Numbered from the stretch's first letter, positions 55,191 through 63,582 are shown. The stretch is DNA of 64,000 nucleotides from Phenylobacterium glaciei (GCF_016772415.1 NZ_JAGSGD010000001.1:2257501-2321500), one strand, 5' to 3'. A program made the numbers and translations. Notes: generated from the letters alone by a model not told the origin.

Positions 55191-56591
55191 TCAGTTCTCC
55201 ACCAACTCTAACCGGCCTACGACCGGCTGAGCCGCAGAGGCGCGCGCGCGGACGGCGCGAAGCCGGATGGGCGGAAGTTTGGCCTTGCCGGCGGTGAGCG
55301 ACGTCACATCGAAGCTGAACTCACGGTCGATGGCAGCCGGCGCCCCAGCCATCGCCATGTGGTCATGGCCGCTATCGCCGTGGGGTACGGCGTCGAAGAA
55401 ATGGATGTAGCCGACCACGAACCAGGCGGCGGAGCTTCGGACCTCCACAGCATAGAGAACCCCGGGCTGCACGTTCGCGCTCAGCGTCCCCAGAACCAGA
55501 TACTGGCGGCGCAGGCCGGCCCCCATGATCTTCGGGCTCTTCATGCCGGTCGGCGACAACGTGATCTGGACGACATCGTCGGAGAGCGCCACCGCCGTCG
55601 AGCTTCGCGCCAAGGTCACCACCGGCCGCACCGGCCCGCCCGCGGTCGCGGCGGTGATCGTCGGCCCCGGCAGGAGGGCGTCATAGGCATATTGCAGTTT
55701 GGAGGCGTCCAGGACGGACGAGATCATGCGCTCCATCTTGTTGCCGCGGCCGTCGGGCAGGACGAAGGACCGGTCCGCCCAGGCATCCGTTGGGTTACGC
55801 CCGCCATTGGCGTTCCAGCTCATCCACATGCGGTCGATATCGCAGTGGTGTAGCCAGAAGATCGGGTCGTTCGCAGCCGTTGGCACGTCGCCCATCCCCA
55901 CGCCGTCACCGACCTGCACGTGTACGCGCCCATGTAGGTTGCGATCGAGGTGAGCGCAAAAGCCGAGCTGCGCGCCCTTCCGGCGATAGGTGCGCTGGTT
56001 CAGGGCGTCCGCCTGGATCGGGTTGGGATTCAGGCCGGCGTCGATCGGTACGCCGCTGTTGGTCGCCGAACTGCGGTGCTCTCGGTAAAGCGATCCCCAA
56101 ACCGGGTCGTCCTTGCGGCGGAACTCCGGGGGCAGGATCCTGTTGCCGGCTTCTGTATAGGACCAATACGGCAGCACGAACGACGGGTCGTTCAGCACGG
56201 TCCGGACGGTTTCCTCGAACTGCATCACATAGAGTCTGTGCCAGGGCAGGAAGTCATCGGACAGGTCGCCCGTATGGTGAGCCTTGCAGGTTTCCCAGAC
56301 GGTTTCGGCGAGGCTCCGCGCGGGCGAAGGGATCGGGAACAGGCGTTTGAGCTCGCCCTCCTTCGTCAGGGTCCGCGGAAGGGCGTGGATGTACCACTGA
56401 TAGACCCAACTGCGGGGGTCCGAACCCGGCAGATCCGTCATCAATCTTACCGCGCGAGCGTATTTCTGAAGATTTGTCTTGCCGGCCGCACTTCGGATGT
56501 CAGGCCGCACCTTGCCAGCTTGCGGCCAAGCCGGGGTCGCGGCGAGCGCCCCCACTGCGACCAGAGCACGACGCGTGATTCTGAACGACAT
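55191..56591 (-). CDS. Tat-exported tyrosinase/polyphenol oxidase family protein
   Basis: 466 aa. The twin-arginine signal ITRRALVAVGALAA predicts export of the folded copper enzyme. CuA ligands: CKAHHTGDLSDDFLPWHRLY. CuB ligands: NLHGRVHVQVG and DPIFWLHHCDIDRMW. Type-3 copper oxidase of monophenols or catechols, like plant polyphenol oxidases in its C-terminal domain (about 300-466). The gene is convergent with the protease operon and has its own upstream region. Confidence 0.9.
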   Translation of the reverse strand: MSFRITRRALVAVGALAATPAWPQAGKVRPDIRSAAGKTNLQKYARAVRLMTDLPGSDPRSWVYQWYIHALPRTLTKEGELKRLFPIPSPARSLAETVWETCKAHHTGDLSDDFLPWHRLYVMQFEETVRTVLNDPSFVLPYWSYTEAGNRILPPEFRRKDDPVWGSLYREHRSSATNSGVPIDAGLNPNPIQADALNQRTYRRKGAQLGFCAHLDRNLHGRVHVQVGDGVGMGDVPTAANDPIFWLHHCDIDRMWMSWNANGGRNPTDAWADRSFVLPDGRGNKMERMISSVLDASKLQYAYDALLPGPTITAATAGGPVRPVVTLARSSTAVALSDDVVQITLSPTGMKSPKIMGAGLRRQYLVLGTLSANVQPGVLYAVEVRSSAAWFVVGYIHFFDAVPHGDSGHDHMAMAGAPAAIDREFSFDVTSLTAGKAKLPPIRLRAVRARASAAQPVVGRLELVEN

Positions 56592-56856
56592 GATGGCTCC
56601 CCCGAGTTCACCGAACGATGCTACACTCCTTCAGTGTCATTGCGAATGGTTATGCTGAGGGTTGCATTCAATGCGTCCGGCGACGTCCGCGGTCTCTGCC
56701 AGGCCGCGGGCGCGCGGCGGGGGGCGGGTCGAAGCCAGCGCTCTGTTCCAGGCAGCCGAAGACTGGGGTACCGGGCGCGCGTCAGCAGCCGTGCTTGGGC
56801 AGCGGGCTCGACGACGGAGATCCGGAAGCAAACCTTCCGAAGGTCGCTTAAGAGTC
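56592..56856. other. Gap between tyrosinase and the IS, promoter region
   Basis: 265 bases without a supported gene. It must contain the minus-strand promoter of the tyrosinase gene. The GC-rich middle gives several overlapping frames on both strands, none with family features. It ends in the target duplication AGTC of the following IS. Confidence 0.4.
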
Positions 56857-58427
56857 GAGGCTGTGTAAAAACGCGAAGCACCGTAGACTCCTGATGCAGC
56901 AGCGTTGGGGGTGATGAGATGTCCCACTTCGTCGAGGGTGAAGACCGCCGTCAGCCGACGCTGCTTCCCAGTTGCCTTGACGACTATGTGTCCGAGGACA
57001 ACGCGGCCCGCGTGGTCGACGTGTTCGTGGACGAGCTGGACCTAGGCTCGCTGGGCTTCGAGGTGGTGGCGGCCTCGACGGGACGGCCGGCCTATCATCC
57101 CGCCACGCTCCTGAAGCTCTACGTCTACGGCTACCTGAACCGCGTGCCATCGAGCCGCAGGCTGGAGCGGGAAGCTGGGCGCAACGTCGAGGTGATGTGG
57201 CTGACGGGGAAGCTCGCGCCTGACCACAAGACCATCGCCAACTTCCGCAAGGACCACGGCGCGGCGATCCAGGCGGCGTGCGCGCACTTCGTGGTGCTGT
57301 GCCGCCAGATCGGCCTCTTCACCCAGGCGCTGGCGGCGGTGGACGGCAGCAAGTTCAAGGCGGTGAACACCCGCGACAAGAACTTCACCGTCACGAAGCT
57401 GAAGAAGCGGATGGATCAGGTGGCCGAGCACATCGCCGGCTACCTGGCGGACCTCGATACGGCCGACCGCCTGGAGGGCGAGGCCGCGGAGGCGCGGGCT
57501 GGGAAGCTGAAGGACAAGATCGCCACCCTGCGCGCCCAGATGCAGGCGCTGAAGGCCATGGAGACGCAGGTGGCGGCGTCGCCTGACGGGCAGATCTCGC
57601 TGACCGACCCGGACGCGCGGTCCATGGCGACGAGCGGCCGGGGCAGCGGGATCGTCGGCTACAACGTCCAGTCCGTCGTTGAGGCCGAGCATCACCTGAT
57701 CGTCGCCCACGACGTGATCATGACCGGCCACGACCGGGCGCAGCTCACAGCCATGAGCGCGAAGGCCAAGGCCGCCATGGGCGTGGACGGCCTCGAGATG
57801 CTGGCCGACCGCGGCTACTTCTCGGGCGAGGAGATCGTCGCCTGCGAGGCCCTGGGCGTGACGCCGTATGTGCCCAAGCCGCTGACCTCCAACGCCAAGG
57901 CTGAGGGCCGCTTCGGCAAGCAGGACTTTACCTACCTGCCCGACCAAGACGTCTACCGCTGCCCGGCCGGCGCCCTGCTGCCCCACCACATGACGACCGT
58001 CGAGCGCGGGATGACGCTGTATCGCTACTGGGATCGGGCGAGCTGCCAAGCCTGCGCCCTAAAGCCTCAATGCACACCGAGCGTCGAGCGCCGCGTCACC
58101 CGCTGGGAGCACGAGGCGACCATCGAGGCCATGCAGCGGCGGATGGACCTGGCGCCTCAAAGCCCAATGAAACTCAGGCGCCGCATCGTCGAACACCCCT
58201 TCGGGACGATCAAAGCCTGGATGGGCCACACACACTTCCAAATGAAGCAGCTGAAGAACGTGAAGACCGAGATCAGCCTCCACATCCTGGCCTACAATCT
58301 GAAGCGCGTTATGCAGATCCTCGGGACGGGGCCGCTGATCGCCGCAATCCGGACCTGAGGGATCGGCGCGTCTCGCGCTGCGACAGCGCCGCGAGCCTGT
58401 GCCGGCCCCGAGTTTTTACACAGCCTC
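56857..58427 (+). mobile_element. Second insertion sequence, IS1182-like, with 4-bp target duplication
   Basis: Terminal inverted repeats GAGGCTGTGTAAAAAC (56857-56872) and its exact complement (58412-58427). AGTC is present on both flanks (56853-56856 and 58428-58431), so the insertion is well defined. 1,571 bp, one intact transposase gene on the plus strand. Differs in ends and transposase from the element at 49,179. Confidence 0.92.
56919..58358 (+). CDS. IS1182-family transposase
   Basis: 479 aa. N-terminal domain (LPSCLDDYVSEDNAARVVDV, GRPAYHPATLLKLYVYGYLN). DDE residues in AAVDGSKFKAVN, MLADRGYFSGEEI and RIVEHPFGTIKAW; Cys-rich insert CQACALKPQC. Full-length and apparently intact. Confidence 0.94.
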   Translation: MSHFVEGEDRRQPTLLPSCLDDYVSEDNAARVVDVFVDELDLGSLGFEVVAASTGRPAYHPATLLKLYVYGYLNRVPSSRRLEREAGRNVEVMWLTGKLAPDHKTIANFRKDHGAAIQAACAHFVVLCRQIGLFTQALAAVDGSKFKAVNTRDKNFTVTKLKKRMDQVAEHIAGYLADLDTADRLEGEAAEARAGKLKDKIATLRAQMQALKAMETQVAASPDGQISLTDPDARSMATSGRGSGIVGYNVQSVVEAEHHLIVAHDVIMTGHDRAQLTAMSAKAKAAMGVDGLEMLADRGYFSGEEIVACEALGVTPYVPKPLTSNAKAEGRFGKQDFTYLPDQDVYRCPAGALLPHHMTTVERGMTLYRYWDRASCQACALKPQCTPSVERRVTRWEHEATIEAMQRRMDLAPQSPMKLRRRIVEHPFGTIKAWMGHTHFQMKQLKNVKTEISLHILAYNLKRVMQILGTGPLIAAIRT

Positions 58428-58550
58428 AGTCAGGAGTGGCCTTTGGACGGTCGTCGAGCCAATGGCAGCTATCCACCCTTCAGCGACGTCGGGACAGTCT
58501 GCTTTGCAGTGGGAGAGCCGCAGCCTAACCTCTCGTGGGGGACCGTGGCG

Positions 58551-58690
58551 TGACCCCCTGAAACTCCTCCAGGAATAACTAGAGTCCGCCCCAGGAAAGG
58601 GACGGACGGATGAAGCGATCAAGGTTCACGGAAGAGCAGATCATCGCGATCTTGCGCGAGCAGGAGGCCGGCGTGCCGGTGAACCGCTCG
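58551..58690 (+). pseudogene. 5' stub of an IS3-family element
   Basis: TGACCCCCTGAAACTCCTCC at 58551 looks like an IS3/IS407-type terminal repeat. ATG 58610 opens the typical OrfA start MKRSRFTEEQIIAILREQEA, which then breaks off after about 26 residues (VPVNRS) into unrelated sequence. The rest of OrfA and OrfB are missing here. Confidence 0.8.
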
Positions 58691-58810
58691 CGCGGTCAGC
58701 ACCTCGAACCACGGCTTTCAGACTTGGGGTTTAGGACCGTGTACGACCCTTGGCGGTCTATGATCGCATCTACCTTCGTCCCACCCGGAGGCGGATAAGC
58801 GGGTACCTCG

Positions 58811-59497
58811 TCAGCGGTCGGTGTAAACGAGGGAGTTCGGCGAGGCGGGAGAAAGGATGACATGCTCGTTGGAGCCATAGAGCACGTCGAACACGTAGCT
58901 GGAACGGTTTGGACCTACGGCCCAAAACACAGGGGGTTTCCGGTTCCTCAAAGCCCGGACCTTCCGGAATGCATTTAGCTCCTTTGGCCTTGCGGGTTGT
59001 TCTGCGTCGGGTGTCGCGCCGAACGACTTCATCAAGGCGAGGAGCTGATCCAGCTCAGCAGTGGTCTTCTTCACCTCGCACGCGATATGCTCGTTCGTGA
59101 GGTGGGGGCGCAGAAAGGCAGTGACATCGAAGGCCCAGTCCGCGGATTGAGTGCCTAGGAGATCCTTCGGCCACCCGAGATCGAAGTGCAGCCGGGCGAG
59201 GACCGCCACCGTAATGATCGGCTCGATCCAAAGCGTGATCGCGCGAGGCGAAACGTTTTTGGGGCCGGACCAGAAGAACTGCTCGCTCGCGCAGCTTCTA
59301 GGCGCGCGATAGAGGCCTCGCTCCACGTGCCTGACTAGGCCATTGTCGATGCCTAGCAGAAAATCCTCAGCGTCAGCCTCGCTGACTCGTTCCCAATCCC
59401 GGCGAAAGCCGTCCGAGCCCCAAGCTCGTGTAGGGTCATCGCAAAACGTCGGGAGTAGATCGGTTAAAATACGATCTTCGAACGCCTTCAGCGCCAT
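58811..59497 (-). CDS. Hypothetical protein with a PD-(D/E)XK-like pattern
   Basis: 228 aa from MALKAFEDRIL at 59497; a GTG at 59527 adds ten basic residues. Region SADWAFDVTAFLRP followed by EHIACEVKKTTAELDQLL gives D-x(about 15)-E-x-K, the pattern of PD-(D/E)XK nucleases. The N-terminus holds GSDGFRRDWERVSEADAEDF. No restriction partner is adjacent. It could be a defence or repair nuclease; the fold is inference from two motifs only. Confidence 0.6.
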   Translation of the reverse strand: MALKAFEDRILTDLLPTFCDDPTRAWGSDGFRRDWERVSEADAEDFLLGIDNGLVRHVERGLYRAPRSCASEQFFWSGPKNVSPRAITLWIEPIITVAVLARLHFDLGWPKDLLGTQSADWAFDVTAFLRPHLTNEHIACEVKKTTAELDQLLALMKSFGATPDAEQPARPKELNAFRKVRALRNRKPPVFWAVGPNRSSYVFDVLYGSNEHVILSPASPNSLVYTDR

Positions 59498-59527
59498 CGG
59501 CTCAACCCTTGTTTTCCTAGGCGGCAC

Positions 59528-60003
59528 TTTCGCGATCTATCTGGTGTATTCGGGCTTGCGCCTGCTCGCGCGCACGTCATGGGGCCAGGCTGAGCAAGGC
59601 ATTTTTGAAAGGCGCACTCTCCTCAGGGCCCATGCGTCGTTTCCGTTTGTCCCATGCGAGACCGTAGCAGGCCGGGAGTGGCCTCAGCGTGACTTCCTTA
59701 CACCAAGTGGGCGTCGGCATGCAGAGCCGGCCTCCGCGTATCCTCTGGGGATCGGGGTTACACCGATCTCTTGCATGGCGATGGGCTCGGCAGGAGATCC
59801 GAACTAACCCCGAGCCTTCACGTCGACGTTTCCAACAAATTCAGAACACCAACCTCGACTGCCGCGCTTGTTTGGCGAGGACTGATCCCGAGGTCACTAA
59901 TGAACGTCCCCATTCCTGTCCGCAGCGTCGCCGAACAATTTCAGGAAACCGTCAAGGCTCGCGAGGGCCACGATCGGACCCTTGCCCAGGTCCTCGAAGG
60001 CGG
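59528..60003. other. 476-base gap between remnants
   Basis: No gene supported. Short frames exist, one starting MNVPIPVRSVAEQFQETVKA at 59900, which runs out at the start of the next transposase fragment and may be the remains of a cut gene. Otherwise nothing recognised. Confidence 0.35.
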
Positions 60004-60464
60004 GTGTGGAAGCCATCGAAGGCGCGTTTGGTGAGGATGTCGACTTCGCCCAGCTCGTGAAGCTCTACGGCCCCGCACCGGCTCCCGCTGGCCGCTACAG
60101 CTCGGCGCAATGCATCGGCGCCAAGAAGCGCGTCCGCACCGGTGCCCCCGACCTGGCGCACGTCTCCACGTCCTACGTCGAGCGCCACAACCTCTTGATC
60201 CGCACGGGAAACCGGCGCTTCACGCGCCTGACGATTGCCTTCTCAAAGAAGATCGACAACCACGTCCGCGCCCTGGCACTGTTCTTCTGCCACTACAATT
60301 TCGTCCGCCAGCACAAGTCGCTGAACAAGAGCAGCCCCGCGATGGCGGCGGCGGTCGTGGACACGCTGTGGTCGATGGAAATGATCGCGGAGAAGATCGA
60401 GGCGAACCGCCCGCAGCCCGGCAAGCGCGGGCCGCATAAGAAGACGGTCCGCGCCGAAGGGTGA
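60004..60464 (+). pseudogene. C-terminal part of an IS1-like/DDE transposase
   Basis: About 150 residues in frame: GVEAIEGAFGEDVDFAQLVK, then STSYVERHNLLIRTGNRRF and KKIDNHVRALALFFCHYNFV. The last segment is the typical end of IS1-type transposases, and the C-tail is PQPGKRGPHKKT. The N-terminal half with the first catalytic residues is absent, so it is a remnant. The stop TGA lies inside a palindrome. Confidence 0.8.
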
Positions 60465-60481
60465 GTCAAAATGACTCACCC
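60459..60481. repeat. Perfect 10+3+10 palindrome
   Basis: GGGTGAGTCA-AAA-TGACTCACCC. It covers the stop codon of the transposase remnant and begins 56 bases before the methyltransferase start. A terminator (without T-run), a regulator site or part of an IS end are all possible. Confidence 0.7.
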
Positions 60482-60536
60482 GTTGACCATATGTCAGGCG
60501 AAGCGATCCGGTATCCTGAAGACACTGGAGAACCGC

Positions 60537-61133
60537 ATGTCAGACGCCACCTACAATCTGAACGGCGGCTTCAAGCCGACCATGAAGCGGTTCGCCGATC
60601 TCAGCGGCGCTGACTTCTTCCCGACGCCCGCCTGGGCGACCCACGCGCTTATCGAAAACGAACGCTTCGAGGGCGACATTTGGGAGAGCGCTTGCGGCAA
60701 TGGCGCCATGTCGAACGTGCTGGAACTCGCAGCCCGCTCCGTCACAAGCACCGACCTCTATGACCGTGGGTTCGGCGAGGGCGGCGTTGATTTTCTTGAG
60801 GCCGATTGGTGCGCGGACAACATCGTCACCAACCCGCCCTACAACGCCGCTGAAGGCTTTGTCCGGTCGGGTGTGAAGCTGGCGCGGCGCAAGTTCGCGC
60901 TCCTGCTGCGGCTGGCCTTTCTAGAAGGCGCAAACCGGGCGAACACCATCTTCGCGGAGACCCCGCCGAGCCGCGTGTGGGTCTTCAGCGAGCGGATCAC
61001 GTTCTACCCGGCTGGCGCGGTGCAGCAGGGCAGCGGGACCACGGCCTATGCGTGGTTCGTATGGGATAAAGACGCCGCGGGCGGGACGGAATTGAAGTGG
61101 TTCAAGCCCGGCTACAAAGCGAAGTTCAGCTAG
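60537..61133 (+). CDS. Phage-type DNA N6-adenine methyltransferase
   Basis: 198 aa from MSDATYN at 60537; the frame is open further upstream to 60471. SAM motif region IWESACGNGAMSNVLE, catalytic motif IVTNPPYNAAEGF, and FSERITFYPAGAV near the end. Small orphan adenine methyltransferase as found in prophages. No restriction enzyme next to it, although a small possible DNA-binding protein lies 8 bases downstream on the other strand. Confidence 0.88.
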   Translation: MSDATYNLNGGFKPTMKRFADLSGADFFPTPAWATHALIENERFEGDIWESACGNGAMSNVLELAARSVTSTDLYDRGFGEGGVDFLEADWCADNIVTNPPYNAAEGFVRSGVKLARRKFALLLRLAFLEGANRANTIFAETPPSRVWVFSERITFYPAGAVQQGSGTTAYAWFVWDKDAAGGTELKWFKPGYKAKFS

Positions 61134-61141
61134 GCGGCCCG

Positions 61142-61414
61142 CTACGGGACGCGAAAACCAACACGAGGGACGTGAACGAGGCGTCCGTCATGAACGAAGT
61201 TTCCAAGCATCGTTTGGTGCGATTTGATGTTTCGCACGAGCTGATGCAACATCGGCTCACCAGGGCGCTTTATTGAGGGCGCCGTGTTTGCAGCGCTTAA
61301 TTGAACGTGGTTCGGAACCTCGCGGTAGGCGCGCTTGTATGTGCAAAGGCCGCCATTGGCGTTTGCGATCTGCACAACGCCCCGCGCGATATCGATCTCG
61401 TCGGCCACTACCAT
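61142..61414 (-). CDS. Small hypothetical protein, possibly winged-helix
   Basis: 90 aa. ARGVVQIANANGGLCTYKRA followed by MLHQLVRNIKSHQTMLGNFV and VHVPRVGFRVP. The R-N-x-x-S-H segment and the length look like small DNA-binding modules found with restriction genes, which is weak inference. GGGGGG lies 2 bases before the ATG. Convergent with the methyltransferase gene. Confidence 0.5.
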   Translation of the reverse strand: MVVADEIDIARGVVQIANANGGLCTYKRAYREVPNHVQLSAANTAPSIKRPGEPMLHQLVRNIKSHQTMLGNFVHDGRLVHVPRVGFRVP

Positions 61415-61594
61415 ACCCCCCGGTTGCGTAGGACCAACGCGCCTCCTTTAACGCGAAGGAGTCAAATCGACAGCTCTCCAGCCCCTATATTTCAAACTGA
61501 GACACCACCTATCTTGAAATAGAACAGAAACAGAACATTCCGCTCGACTCACGCAGCAAGGGCGACCTACGACTTCGGGCAGGAGGTCTCCCAA

Positions 61595-61636
61595 ATGGCT
61601 AAGTCAAACACCTCGAACCTGAAGGGGGTTCACTAG
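61595..61636 (+). CDS. 13-codon leader peptide coupled to the next gene
   Basis: MAKSNTSNLKGVH: ATG 61595 has a strong AGGAGGT site 8 bases before it, and the TAG stop (61634-61636) overlaps the GTG start of the following gene (TAGTG). Too short to be found by normal gene callers. Translational coupling is the likely purpose; a frameshift that split a longer N-terminus is an alternative. Confidence 0.45.
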   Translation: MAKSNTSNLKGVH

Positions 61637-62109
61637 TGGTCGCGCGCACCTACGTTGGCTTGGGACCGCGGGAAGTCGCCGTCAAACGCTTCGACGGCCT
61701 CGCGCCTCACGTCCTCAAGATGCTGGAGATCCAGGCCGACTGCGTTCCCATGAGCCCGGACGACATGGCCATGGGCATCGCCCTGGACAGCCTGGAGACT
61801 GCAGCCTTCCACTTCACCCGTCGGCGCAACTTCTACTTCCAACTGGAGCGGCCGGCCTACCGCGCGAACAACGGGTGGCTCCGCGATCCCGTGGCCGCCG
61901 CCGGCGCCTTCGACGCGCTGGTCCCTTACGCCGCCGATCTGCGCCAACTTCAATCCCCGTGCCGGCCCTTCGGCGCGGACTATATGGCGCTGGCCATCGC
62001 CATGGAGGGGCTGGACACCGCCTCCTTCCACTTCACCCGCGAGGCTCGGTTCTTCGGAGCCACGTCGGATTCCTCCGGTCCCTTGCGGCCAACGCTGCGG
62101 AGCGCTTAG
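61636..62109 (+). CDS. Hypothetical protein with an internal duplication
   Basis: 157 aa from GTG 61636. Two repeat units: MSPDDMAMGIALDSLETAAF then HFTRRRNFYF, and FGADYMALAIAMEGLDTASF then HFTREARFFG. Each has the core M-A-x-x-I-A-x-x-x-L-[ED]-T-A-[AS]-F-H-F-T-R. The spacing (about 70 residues) suggests a duplicated small domain. No family recognised. Followed after 9 bases by a truncated SRAP gene. Confidence 0.6.
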   Translation: MVARTYVGLGPREVAVKRFDGLAPHVLKMLEIQADCVPMSPDDMAMGIALDSLETAAFHFTRRRNFYFQLERPAYRANNGWLRDPVAAAGAFDALVPYAADLRQLQSPCRPFGADYMALAIAMEGLDTASFHFTREARFFGATSDSSGPLRPTLRSA

Positions 62110-62118
62110 CTCCTCGCC

Positions 62119-62358
62119 ATGTGCAACGAATACCAGTTCAGGGTCCGACGCGGCGAATACGACTGGCAGTTCTCCCAGATCCACGTGCCCATCAACTGGA
62201 CTGACGCAGAACTGAACCGGCCATGCGACCGCCTCTTCAAGCCGACCAACCGCGCCACCATGGTCCGGGCGATCGATCCGGCCGACCCGATGGCTGGGGT
62301 CGAGGGCCTTGAAGCTCGGTGGGGTCATGTGTGGACGACCTCCAAGACGCAAGGGTGA
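62119..62358 (+). pseudogene. Truncated SRAP (YedK/HMCES-like) gene
   Basis: 79 aa. MCNEYQFRVRRGEYDW with the catalytic Cys2, then RLFKPTNRATMVRAIDP and GLEARWG match the first third of SOS-associated peptidases, which trap abasic sites in single-stranded DNA and are usually about 200-240 aa. After RWG the sequence changes to HVWTTSKTQG and stops. The rest of the gene, including the conserved His, is missing, so this is a remnant. Confidence 0.75.
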
Positions 62359-62523
62359 AATGGACGTTCGGCGCTCGGTCGAGTGCAGTCATGTGTTCGG
62401 CCTGTTGCTGCAGCGGTCGAAGCTGCTGGCCTCGATGAAGTCCGCGGACCGATGATCCATCGTGACTGGGATGGCCTCTAGGTCCGCGCCCGTCCGCGTC
62501 CCCCGGCGGGCGCGGCCCGGTTC

Positions 62524-63276
62524 TCAAGAGGTGTGGACGCCCCGATGGCTCGTCGCGTCGCCGCCCCGGCCGCCGGTTTTGGGGGCGCCGGTCGCCGCGG
62601 CGCGCAGCTTCTCGAGGTCGGCGGGCAGGTCGCCGCGGCGGTTGAGGAGGTCGCGGGCGGACTGCAGATTGGCCAGACGGGCGGACCGGTCATTCCAGTA
62701 CTCGGCGAAGACCACCGCGGCGGCGCGCACCTCGGCCAGACGGTCTTCGAGGGAGGGTTCTGGCTTGGCGCCGTGGTCGCCATGACCGGGATCGGCGTGG
62801 CCGTCATGGGGGCCGTGGCCCGCGTTCTGAAGATTCACGATCACCTGCGGCCCGTTGGCGGTCAGGGTGGTCAGGGCGGCGGCCGGGCCGGCGGCGAGAT
62901 GAGCTGCTGCGGGCGGGTGAGCCGGGGCGGGCTTGGCCGGCGCCCCCACCGCTCGGAGCTTGCTGACCTCGGCCGCGAGTCCCGCGCTGATCCGCAGCAC
63001 GTCGCCCAGCAGCGGATCGATGGTCCGCAGCAGGTTGTCGCGGGCCTTGTAGATATTGGCGAGCTCAGCCTTGGCCGCGGCCTCGGCGAAGACCAGGATC
63101 GTGGCGTACTTCCAGGCGATGACCTCAGTGTCGGGGTCCTTGCGGGCCGCGGCGCGGCGCGCCAGCAAGGCCAGGATCACCAGCAGCTCCACGAGGGCCA
63201 GCAGCCAGCCGAGACTGACCAAGGCGGAAAACGCCGGCGGAGTCTCCACGCCGTACGGGAACTCGCAATGATCCAT
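62524..63276 (-). CDS. Membrane-anchored hypothetical protein with His-rich linker
   Basis: 250 aa. One strong N-terminal membrane helix (LVSLGWLLALVELLVILALL), a coiled-coil-like region (AEAAAKAELANIYKARDNLL), a Pro/Ala linker, a His/Gly/Asp stretch (GHGPHDGHADPGHGDHGA) that could bind metal, and a second helical region (EYWNDRSARLANLQSARDLL). Family not recognised. On the minus strand with a gene remnant upstream. Confidence 0.6.
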   Translation of the reverse strand: MDHCEFPYGVETPPAFSALVSLGWLLALVELLVILALLARRAAARKDPDTEVIAWKYATILVFAEAAAKAELANIYKARDNLLRTIDPLLGDVLRISAGLAAEVSKLRAVGAPAKPAPAHPPAAAHLAAGPAAALTTLTANGPQVIVNLQNAGHGPHDGHADPGHGDHGAKPEPSLEDRLAEVRAAAVVFAEYWNDRSARLANLQSARDLLNRRGDLPADLEKLRAAATGAPKTGGRGGDATSHRGVHTS

Positions 63277-63412
63277 CTGCCCTACCCCGCAGGACCCAGC
63301 AAAGGTCCGATCAGATGCACGATAGTGCAGCCGGGGCGGGTTGGACGAGGGTGGGTGATCAAAAAATAATCAGGCGTCGCCGCTTTTGCACGCAACGTCG
63401 AGCCGCCGAGGG

Positions 63413-63581
63413 TCAATCGTGGACGCCGTACCGCCCCTCCCGCCGCAGCTCGGCGGCACCCTTCTCGACGTGGGGCGCCAGGCTGGGCGGGCCGGGCCAG
63501 AGCACTTCGCAGGCCCAGGCGGTCTTGCTGTAACCGGCGCAGGGACGGGTGAAGGTCTTGACCAGGTCGGGCGTGCCGGGT
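63413..63581 (-). pseudogene. C-terminal gene remnant
   Basis: A frame without start reads PGTPDLVKTFTRPCAGYSKT, then AWACEVLWPGPPSLAP and ends ELRREGRYGVHD at TGA 63415-63413. It looks like real coding sequence, cut at its 5' end by the IS3 fragment that follows. Family not recognised. Confidence 0.4.
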
Positions 63582-63582
63582 G

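Noticed and set aside
49179..58427. Composite transposon carrying the protease and tyrosinase genes
   Set aside because: The two IS elements have unlike terminal repeats and transposases, so they cannot act as one unit.
59600..60034. Two overlapping plus-strand frames as genes
   Set aside because: No ribosome site, no family features, and they end in a transposase remnant.
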